Shown piece by piece: positions 1 to 4,055 of a DNA stretch of 5,255 nt. The number at the start of each line of letters is the position of its first letter. The first letter of the stretch is position 1. Location of the stretch: contig JAPTUI010000518.1 in NCBI GenBank assembly GCA_028067895.1, positions 1 to 5,255 of the forward strand, written 5' to 3'. Under the pieces are notes generated by a model, which ran no database searches, was not told where the DNA came from, and worked only from the letters and a program-made list of their open reading frames with translations. The position numbers and the translations under genes are program-made. This DNA comes from Pseudomonadota bacterium. GTDB taxonomy: Bacteria > Pseudomonadota > Gammaproteobacteria > Steroidobacterales > Steroidobacteraceae.

Positions 1-698
1 TGATCGATGGCATCAAGCGCGCCACGGACGTGATGGTGGCTGGCAAGGTCGCCGTGGTGTGCGGTTATGGGGACGTGGGCAAGGGGTGCGCGCAGGCGCT
101 GCGGGCACTCGCCGCCCAGGTCTGGGTGACGGAAATCGACCCGATTTGCGCGCTGCAGGCGGCCATGGAGGGTTTCCGCGTGGTGACCATGGAGTACGCG
201 GCGGACAAGGCCGATATGTTTGTCACCGCCACCGGCAACCTGCATGTGATCAAGCACGATCACATGGTGCGCATGAAGCACAACGCGATCGTGTGCAACA
301 TCGGGCATTTCGACAATGAAATAGACGTGGCGAGCCTGCGTCGCTACAAGTGGGAGAACATCAAGCCCCAGGTCGACCACGTCATTTTTCCGGATGGCCG
401 CCGCGTGATTTTGCTCGCCGAGGGACGTCTGGTGAATCTCGGTTGCGCCACTGGGCATCCGAGCTACGTGATGAGTTCGAGCTTCGCGAACCAGACGCTG
501 GCACAGATCGAGCTGTATTGCAATCCGGAGAAATACCCGGTTGGCGTGTACGTTCTGCCCAAGCGACTCGACGAGAAGGTCGCGCGTCTGCAGCTGAGCA
601 AATTCAACGCGGAGTTGACCGAACTCAGCGATGAGCAGGCGCGTTACATCAGCGTGGATCGAGCCGGCCCCTACAAATCCGACCATTACCGCTACTGA
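1..698 (+). CDS. ahcY: S-adenosylhomocysteine hydrolase (adenosylhomocysteinase), C-terminal part; 5' end outside window
   Basis: Cytosolic NAD-dependent enzyme that reversibly splits S-adenosylhomocysteine into homocysteine and adenosine, relieving product inhibition of methyltransferases in the activated methyl cycle. The reading frame is already open at base 3 (I-D-G-I-K-R-A-T-D-V-M-V-A-G-K), so 231 residues are visible of a protein usually about 430-480 long; the missing part would hold most of the N-terminal substrate domain. Visible are the NAD-binding Rossmann motif GYGDVGKG near the left edge, the acidic residue ending the second strand (VTEIDP), NIGHFDNEID, the NIKPQVD segment, LAEGRLVNLGCATGHPSYVM, and the C-terminal KSDHYRY tail. 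In characterised family members the Lys and Tyr of this tail reach into the NAD site of the neighbouring subunit. The frame is intact and ends in TGA, seven bases before a hairpin. No methyl-cycle partner such as metF follows. Identification is very secure. Confidence 0.98.
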   Translation, partial: IDGIKRATDVMVAGKVAVVCGYGDVGKGCAQALRALAAQVWVTEIDPICALQAAMEGFRVVTMEYAADKADMFVTATGNLHVIKHDHMVRMKHNAIVCNIGHFDNEIDVASLRRYKWENIKPQVDHVIFPDGRRVILLAEGRLVNLGCATGHPSYVMSSSFANQTLAQIELYCNPEKYPVGVYVLPKRLDEKVARLQLSKFNAELTELSDEQARYISVDRAGPYKSDHYRY

Positions 699-704
699 CG
701 GCGG

Positions 705-740
705 CGTCGGCCGCCTCCCTTGCAACGGAGGCGGCCGACG
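705..740 (+). terminator. Terminator-like hairpin after ahcY
   Basis: A perfect 14-bp stem (705-718 with 727-740) encloses an 8-base loop and begins seven bases after the ahcY stop codon. The stem is very G+C-rich. The usual run of Ts is missing: the bases after it read ATTCATCC. It may therefore act as a weak intrinsic terminator or as a 3'-end stabiliser; position and stem length favour an end-of-transcript role. Confidence 0.7.
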
Positions 741-823
741 ATTCATCCATCATCAGCCATTCTGACCTGTCACTTTCGCGGAACACCTCCGCACAGTTCC
801 TACAACACGTTGGCTGAAAGAAG

Positions 824-852
824 TTGGACGGGCGTTAAAATACGTGTATGAT
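824..852 (+). promoter_or_regulatory. Putative sigma70-type promoter for the small HTH gene
   Basis: TATGAT (847-852) differs from the -10 consensus at one position. It lies exactly 17 bases after TTGGAC (824-829), a partial -35 match (the TTG is right). Transcription would begin near base 859, giving a leader of about 38 bases before the ATG at 897. The surrounding stretch is clearly A+T-richer than the flanking genes. An alternative pair, TTGGCT (810-815) and TAAAAT (836-841), has a 20-base spacer and is less likely. Confidence 0.5.
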
Positions 853-885
853 CCGCATCCGAAACCCTCTGGTTGGGTGTTTTTT

Positions 886-890
886 GGGAG
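886..890 (+). promoter_or_regulatory. Ribosome binding site fixing the start of the HTH gene
   Basis: GGGAG lies six bases before the ATG at 897. It supports that ATG over the in-frame TTG at 873, which has no such site and would put extra residues upstream of the natural M-A-K start. Confidence 0.7.
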
Positions 891-896
891 TCTATA

Positions 897-1100
897 ATGG
901 CGAAACGTCCCCCGAACGATGGCGCGTCCTGGAGCGCCAGTGAACTGAAGACTTTGAAGGCGCTCGCGAAGGCGGGCACTCCGACGACCGAGGTGGCAAA
1001 AAAGCTCGGCCGTACCCCGGCTGCGGTGCAGCAGAAGGCCATGCGCGCTGGAATTTCCTTCCGGGCGGCCAAGCGGGCCGGCGCACGCAAGAAGAAATAA
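897..1100 (+). CDS. Small basic Myb/SANT-like helix-turn-helix protein, 67 aa
   Basis: Not a named gene. The protein reads as one compact three-helix DNA-binding domain plus a lysine/arginine tail. Trp12 and the following S-A-S-E-L-K open helix 1 (about residues 13-26). Helix 2 is about 28-38 (T-P-T-T-E-V-A-K-K-L-G) and helix 3 about 40-52 (T-P-A-A-V-Q-Q-K-A-M-R-A-G). The pattern W-S...L..L...G....E.A..L.RT..AV..KA...G is that of Myb/SANT-like small HTH proteins common in Proteobacteria, and recalls the N-terminal part of GcrA. The tail (R-A-A-K-R-A-G-A-R-K-K-K) is histone-like and would add nonspecific DNA affinity. No sensor, enzymatic or membrane part is present. It has its own promoter, Shine-Dalgarno site and terminator, so it is probably a single-gene transcript. 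A DNA-binding or nucleoid role is inferred; its targets are unknown. Confidence 0.88.
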   Translation: MAKRPPNDGASWSASELKTLKALAKAGTPTTEVAKKLGRTPAAVQQKAMRAGISFRAAKRAGARKKK

Positions 1101-1119
1101 GCGTCGCCTGGCGCACCAG

Positions 1120-1163
1120 GGCCGGGTATCCCGCGGCTGGCGTGGGACCCGGCCTTTTATTTT
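1120..1163 (+). terminator. Intrinsic terminator of the HTH gene
   Basis: GGCCGGGT (1120-1127) pairs with ACCCGGCC (1147-1154), extended inward by CCC/GGG (1130-1132 with 1144-1146) across a two-base bulge. TTTTATTTT (1155-1163) follows directly. This is a textbook Rho-independent terminator 20 bases after the stop codon. A smaller hairpin, CCTGG/CCAGG (1107-1111 with 1116-1120), lies just before it and shares its last base. Confidence 0.92.
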
Positions 1164-1267
1164 GCAGCCGTGGTCTCGTTCCCGCTCGGACCTCTTGTCA
1201 GTGTCACAATTAGTTGTCAAACTTCGAAATTGTTGTCGGGTCGATTTCGTACACAGAATCGCGTCTC

Positions 1268-1276
1268 GGAGGGAGG
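1268..1276 (+). promoter_or_regulatory. Double Shine-Dalgarno site setting the lipoprotein start
   Basis: GGAGGGAGG contains two overlapping GGAGG cores, 8 and 4 bases from the ATG at 1281. It selects this ATG over the upstream in-frame GTG at 1170, which would place 37 non-signal residues before the lipoprotein signal peptide. Confidence 0.8.
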
Positions 1277-1280
1277 CGGC

Positions 1281-1985
1281 ATGCGTCAGGTAGCTGGGTT
1301 TTCAATCGGTGTAGCGGCGTTGGCGTTGGCAGGCTGCAGCGTGAAGGTGCAAAACCAGACGCCGACGCAGATGCAGGCCAATCCGGACATCGGCATGTAT
1401 CCCATTTCGGCGACGGTGAAGTCCGGCGCCCTGGTCAGTCAGCCGATTTATCTGTTTCAGGTCGGGGGCGGCGGCAAAGTGCCGCTGCATTCCGATGGCA
1501 CGGGCACGCAGTTCCGCACCATGTACCCGGTGCGCTGCAAGAGCAGCTTTCCGGTGCAGTATCTGGCGGTGTGGCGCCTGCAGGGCATGGCGACCCGCCA
1601 GAAGCTCTTCCCGGCGCAGCCAATCGAGATCCAGCTCTCCCAGCCGCCGCTCACCAAAGATGCGGTCATCAGCACCGCGGGCGCGCCGAAGCGCGGCGTG
1701 TGGGAAGGGTCGGTGAACTACGAGTTCGCGACGGCGCAGAACACGAATATCACCGGTGCGAAGATCGAGCCGGCTGGCACCAGCCGGGCCGATGTGCTGG
1801 CCGCAAAGGCCGTGCGCATCGTCAGCACGTTCCCGATTGCGGCGTCCTGCGATACGCAGACGGGGATCGAGCTTGCCTCGCGTGAGCGCAAGGCCACCGT
1901 GAAACTCGCGATTACGACCGACTCGACCCAGGTTCCCTCCTGGAAGACCACGGTGAATTTCGTGCCGCAGGCCGTCGGCGAATAA
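1281..1985 (+). CDS. Predicted outer-membrane lipoprotein of unknown function, 234 aa
   Basis: I do not recognise the family. A short signal peptide (M-R-Q-V then a hydrophobic run G-F-S-I-G-V-A-A-L-A-L) leads to the lipobox L-A-G-C, with Cys19 as the lipidation site. The following residue is Ser, not the Asp that retains lipoproteins in the inner membrane, so outer-membrane sorting by Lol is expected. The mature part (about 216 residues) has no further membrane segment. It looks mainly beta-rich, with alternating patterns such as Q-P-I-E-I-Q-L-S and A-T-V-K-L-A-I-T-T. It contains two cysteines, Cys86 and Cys190, which could form one periplasmic disulfide. A Q/P/N-rich linker (about 21-38) follows the lipid anchor, and a glycine run (G-G-G-G) lies near residue 63. 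The start is fixed by a strong Shine-Dalgarno site. No convincing promoter was found upstream, only TGTCA-type repeats. The gene stands alone between terminators. Lipoprotein status is confident; function is unknown. Confidence 0.9.
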   Translation: MRQVAGFSIGVAALALAGCSVKVQNQTPTQMQANPDIGMYPISATVKSGALVSQPIYLFQVGGGGKVPLHSDGTGTQFRTMYPVRCKSSFPVQYLAVWRLQGMATRQKLFPAQPIEIQLSQPPLTKDAVISTAGAPKRGVWEGSVNYEFATAQNTNITGAKIEPAGTSRADVLAAKAVRIVSTFPIAASCDTQTGIELASRERKATVKLAITTDSTQVPSWKTTVNFVPQAVGE

Positions 1986-1987
1986 TT

Positions 1988-2009
1988 AACGGCCCGCTTG
2001 CGGGCCGTT
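1988..2009 (+). terminator. First hairpin after the lipoprotein gene
   Basis: AACGGCCCG (1988-1996) and CGGGCCGTT (2001-2009) form a perfect 9-bp stem with a CTTG loop, starting two bases after the stop codon. There is little T-tract on the plus strand (GAATCAG follows). On the minus strand the stem is followed by AATTATT, so it could also stop transcription arriving from the right. Confidence 0.75.
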
Positions 2010-2023
2010 GAATCAGTGAAATA

Positions 2024-2056
2024 CAGACGGGGTTCGCCAGTGGCGAACCCCGTCTG
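2024..2056. terminator. Second hairpin: 33-base near-perfect palindrome
   Basis: The arms 2024-2039 and 2041-2056 are exact inverted copies (16 bp) around a single central base, so the real loop would be three bases. CTTTGGGG follows on the plus strand and TATTTC on the minus strand, so the T-tract is weak either way. It probably backs up the hairpin at 1988-2009 as a terminator. It could equally be a structural or protein-binding palindrome, since it sits only four bases before the first repeat copy. Confidence 0.6.
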
Positions 2057-2060
2057 CTTT

Positions 2061-2209
2061 GGGGAGCGAGAAGGCACCGGCCGGGGCGATCCAAATCCAG
2101 GACAGATCGAAAAATTGCGGTGCACGGTCGAAGGTGCGCCGTCCGGGAACCGCACTCGGCTGCGGTGCGGCATCAGTCTCGCACCGGTGTGCTGAACTCA
2201 CTGTGAATC
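2061..2209 (+). repeat. Diverged intergenic repeat, copy 1
   Basis: First of two direct copies in this gap. The best-conserved part is 2135-2209. It begins with TGCGCCGTCCGGGA, continues with CC-CACTC-GC and GGTGCGG, then AGTCTCGCA, and ends in CTGAAC and TGTGAA. By hand alignment 57 of 75 positions match copy 2, with one single-base gap. The outer part (2061-2134) aligns more loosely with indels, sharing GGGGAG, AATCC and the GGTG-GCACGG region. Possible pairings in this copy (CCGCA with TGCGG; GCAC with GTGC) are not preserved in the other, so I see no conserved RNA fold. No convincing protein is encoded. Boundaries are approximate. Confidence 0.72.
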
Positions 2210-2300
2210 GCAGAACGTATTGCGCCGCGGAGTCGTGGTGGTCCATGGGTGCTCGGGGCGCCGGGCGCGAGCCCGCCGTGGCAGGGGTCTTCGTGCGGCG
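2210..2300. other. Spacer between the repeat copies, no gene seen
   Basis: This very G+C-rich stretch has no supported coding frame. It contains two possible stems: GCTCG (2251-2255) with CGAGC (2268-2272), and CCCGCCG (2272-2278) with CGGCGGG (2296-2302). They share one base, so both cannot form completely at once. No promoter or protein-binding site could be assigned. Confidence 0.4.
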
Positions 2301-2451
2301 GGGGAGAGGCGCACCGGGCGAGGTGACTCGAATCCGGCAGGAGGCTCAATAAAGGGTGGCGCACGGGGGAAATCTTGCGCCGTCCGGGAGCCACACTCAG
2401 CACCGGTGCGGGAGAGAGTCTCGCATGATTGCCCTGAACCGAGTGTGAACC
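2301..2451 (+). repeat. Diverged intergenic repeat, copy 2
   Basis: Second direct copy, shifted about 240 bases from the first. Its conserved core (2376-2451) starts with the same 14-base block and ends with CTGAAC and TGTGAA in the same order and spacing, allowing one extra base near 2416. Both copies lie in the same orientation. Copy 2 ends about 93 bases before the methyltransferase start, so it could lie within or next to that gene's regulatory region. Matches between copies are spread along the whole unit and do not follow a codon pattern, which suggests a noncoding element. Confidence 0.72.
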
Positions 2452-2531
2452 ATGTGGAGGAATTCGCCGGCTCGTGTTCGACGGACAGCCGAGCCCCCGG
2501 AATCGCATCCGCCTCCGCAGGGGGCTGGTCG

Positions 2532-2537
2532 TATACT
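2532..2537 (+). promoter_or_regulatory. Possible -10 box giving a leaderless methyltransferase mRNA
   Basis: TATACT matches the -10 consensus at five of six positions and ends seven bases before the A of the ATG at 2545. Transcription would therefore start at or next to the start codon. No Shine-Dalgarno sequence stands in the normal window; the nearest purine run, AGGGGG at 2519-2524, is about 20 bases away. No good -35 is visible at 16-18 bases, which lowers confidence. Confidence 0.45.
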
Positions 2538-2544
2538 CGCGCCC

Positions 2545-3306
2545 ATGACCGCCGACTCCACTCAGCGCTTCTCCAGCCGCGTCGCCGATTACGTGAAATA
2601 TCGGCCCCAATATCCGCAAGAGGCCTTGCAGTTCCTGCGCGAGGTGCGCGGACTGGTGCCAGGGACGAGGGTGGCTGACCTCGGTTCAGGTACCGGGATC
2701 CTGACCGCGCAGTTGCTCGAGGCGGGTCTGCGAGTCTGGGCCGTGGAGCCGAACCGCGAGATGCGCGAAGCCGCCGAGCAGTTGCTCGCAGGTCGAGCCG
2801 GGTTTACGAGCGTGGTGGGGACGGCCGAGGCTACGACTCTCGCATCGCAGAGCGTCGAGTGGATCACGGCCGGACAGTCTTTTCATTGGTTCGATCCGGA
2901 CAAGACGCGCCATGAGGCGCTTCGCATCCTGCTCCCAGGCGCACAGGTGGGACTGCTGTGGAACGAGCGCACGGACGATCCGGCCCCGCTGCAGACGGAC
3001 TACGAGGCGCTGCTGCGTCGGTATGCGCCGGAATACGACCAGGTGCGCAGCTTGCGGGCGTACGGACCGACCCTGCAGCGGTTCTTCGGCCGCGAGCCCG
3101 AGTGCCGTACCTTCGCCAATCAGCAGGTGTTCGATTTCGAGGGGCTGAAGGGCCGGGCTCTGTCCTCCTCGTACGTGCCCGAGCCGGGTCATCCGGACCA
3201 TGAGCCGCTGCTCGCCGGCCTGCGCGAGATTTTCGAGCGCCATCAGCGCCACGGGCAGGTCCTGTTTCCCTACAAGACGCTGGTGTTCTTCGGTACGCTC
3301 GCCTGA
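2545..3306 (+). CDS. Class I SAM-dependent methyltransferase, 253 aa
   Basis: Transfers a methyl group from S-adenosylmethionine to an unidentified acceptor, probably in the cytosol since no signal or membrane segment is seen. The N-terminus F-S-S-R-V-A-D-Y-V-K-Y-R-P-Q-Y-P is typical of a widespread family of small Methyltransf_11/25-type enzymes. Motif I is V-A-D-L-G-S-G-T-G (residues 43-51). The acidic residue that holds the SAM ribose is Glu68 in A-V-E-P-N. G-T-A-E (92-95) marks the adenine side, and I-T-A-G-Q-S-F-H-W-F-D (107-117) the motif IV region. The C-terminal half carries Q-Q-V-F-D-F-E-G-L and S-S-S-Y-V-P-E-P-G-H-P-D-H, also seen in that family. The ATG at 2545 is chosen because homologous sequence starts there. 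The in-frame ATG at 2452 would add 31 proline/arginine-rich residues and lies at the end of repeat copy 2. The 3' end overlaps gph on the other strand by 37 bases. The substrate cannot be told from sequence. Confidence 0.93.
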   Translation: MTADSTQRFSSRVADYVKYRPQYPQEALQFLREVRGLVPGTRVADLGSGTGILTAQLLEAGLRVWAVEPNREMREAAEQLLAGRAGFTSVVGTAEATTLASQSVEWITAGQSFHWFDPDKTRHEALRILLPGAQVGLLWNERTDDPAPLQTDYEALLRRYAPEYDQVRSLRAYGPTLQRFFGREPECRTFANQQVFDFEGLKGRALSSSYVPEPGHPDHEPLLAGLREIFERHQRHGQVLFPYKTLVFFGTLA

Positions 3307-3980
3307 GCGCTCGCACCTGAGCGCTCGAGCGTGCCGATCAAGCCGGGCAGTTCCTGCAGGCTCTCGAGCGCGGCGAGGTGGGGGATGAGCTCAATCGGTC
3401 CGCGCCGATAGCCGTGGCGCATCAGTACGAGCCGCACGCCGGCCTGCGCTGCGGCGACCCCGTCCACTTCGCTGTCCCCGACCATCAGGGCGTCGCTCGG
3501 TGTGGCCGTGAACTGCGACAACATCGCTTGCAGTACCCGCCCGTCGGGCTTTCGGTACGGCAGGGTATCTCCACCCACCACCCGGCGGAAGAATGCGGCA
3601 AGGCCGAGCCGCTCCAAAATCACGGCGGTGAGGTGCTCGGGCTTGTTGGTGCAGATCGCGAGGTCGAGCGCCGCGGCGTGCAGTTGCGTCAGCGCCGCGC
3701 GCGTGCCGGGATAGAGAGTCGTTTCGCGCACCGGTTCGGCCCCGTAGCGCTGCAGGACATTGCGCTCAGCGGCCGCGGCGTCGCACTCCGCAAGGCCGCG
3801 GGCTGCCAAAGCGCGCTCGACCAGTCTGCCCATGCCATCACCGATCATCGCACGCACTTCAGTGAGTGCCAGCGGTGCGGCGTCGTGGTCGGCCAGCATA
3901 CCGTTGACGGCATGGGCCAGATCTGCGGCGCTGTCGATCAGCGTGCCGTCGAGATCAAAAATCACCAGAGATACGGCCAT
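3270..3980 (-). CDS. gph: HAD-family phosphatase, probable phosphoglycolate phosphatase, 236 aa
   Basis: Probably dephosphorylates 2-phosphoglycolate, which arises from DNA 3'-phosphoglycolate repair or oxygenase side reactions; related sugar phosphates are possible. All four HAD motifs are present: I, D-L-D-G-T-L (nucleophile Asp9, acid/base Asp11); II, Thr111 in I-C-T-N-K-P; III, Lys144 in Y-R-K-P-D-G; IV, G-D-S-E-V-D (Asp169, Asp173) for magnesium. The alpha-helical cap lies between motifs I and II (about residues 18-85), as in the Gph/PGMB type. The length is near the family norm, apart from a loose tail after residue 220 (S-G-A-S-A-Q-A-S...) that is read antisense to the methyltransferase C-terminus. 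The start ATG (minus strand, 3980-3978) directly precedes the A-V-S-L-V-I-F-D-L-D strand. No good Shine-Dalgarno is visible. TACAGT (minus strand, 3992-3987) six bases upstream could be a poor -10 for a leaderless start. The larger gene to its right reads the same way, with 75 bases and a hairpin between. Family is certain; the exact substrate is inferred. Confidence 0.9.
   Translation of the reverse strand: MAVSLVIFDLDGTLIDSAADLAHAVNGMLADHDAAPLALTEVRAMIGDGMGRLVERALAARGLAECDAAAAERNVLQRYGAEPVRETTLYPGTRAALTQLHAAALDLAICTNKPEHLTAVILERLGLAAFFRRVVGGDTLPYRKPDGRVLQAMLSQFTATPSDALMVGDSEVDGVAAAQAGVRLVLMRHGYRRGPIELIPHLAALESLQELPGLIGTLERSGASAQASVPKNTSVL
3302..3327. repeat. Tandem 12-base repeat at the convergent gene ends
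   Basis: CCTGAGCGCTCG occurs at 3302-3313 and again at 3316-3327, with a 14-base period. The first copy contains the methyltransferase stop codon TGA (3304-3306). Both copies lie inside the gph reading frame, coding for part of its E-R-S-G-A-S-A-Q-A-S tail. It looks like a small local duplication. Confidence 0.8.
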
Positions 3981-4001
3981 CGGACTACTGTAGCACCGCC
4001 C

Positions 4002-4037
4002 CGGCAGCGCCGCCTCGCAAGCGGGGCGGCGCTGCCG
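4002..4037 (-). terminator. Terminator-like hairpin between the right-edge gene and gph
   Basis: CGGCAGCGCCGCC (4002-4014) and its exact inverse (4025-4037) form a 13-bp stem with a 10-base loop, 18 bases past the stop of the minus-strand gene at the right edge. No T-tract follows on the minus strand. It could end that gene's transcript or only pause it, which leaves open whether gph is co-transcribed. Confidence 0.6.
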
Positions 4038-4055
4038 AGATCTGCCGCGCGGTGT

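Noticed and set aside
893..898. Exact TATAAT at the start codon of the HTH gene.
   Set aside because: It overlaps the ATG, would start transcription inside the gene, and has no -35 at 16-18 bases. TATGAT at 847 is better placed.
753..1220. Minus-strand open frame of 155 codons opposite the HTH gene.
   Set aside because: It runs antisense through the HTH gene, its promoter and its intrinsic terminator. The composition is shadow-like and no family is recognised.
1718..2173. Minus-strand open frame of 151 codons opposite the lipoprotein end and repeat copy 1.
   Set aside because: It crosses both hairpins and the repeat and is antisense to a well-supported lipoprotein, with no recognisable protein features.
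1998..2195. Plus-strand open frame of 65 codons over the hairpins and repeat copy 1.
   Set aside because: It begins inside the first terminator hairpin, reads through the 33-base palindrome and has no ribosome site. The translation resembles commonly misannotated repeat or tRNA-like sequence.
2061..2210. Possible cobalamin or S-adenosylhomocysteine riboswitch in the gap.
   Set aside because: The expected conserved boxes of either class were not found, and the pairings possible in one repeat copy are not preserved in the other.
2452..2544. Longer methyltransferase starting at the ATG at 2452.
   Set aside because: The extra 31 residues are proline/arginine-rich with no family resemblance, no ribosome site precedes it, and the ATG sits at the end of repeat copy 2.
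2220..2678. Plus-strand open frame of 152 codons across the repeat region and into the methyltransferase.
   Set aside because: It enters the methyltransferase in another frame, is rich in R/G/A/S, has no ribosome site, and its matches to repeat copy 1 are at DNA rather than protein level.
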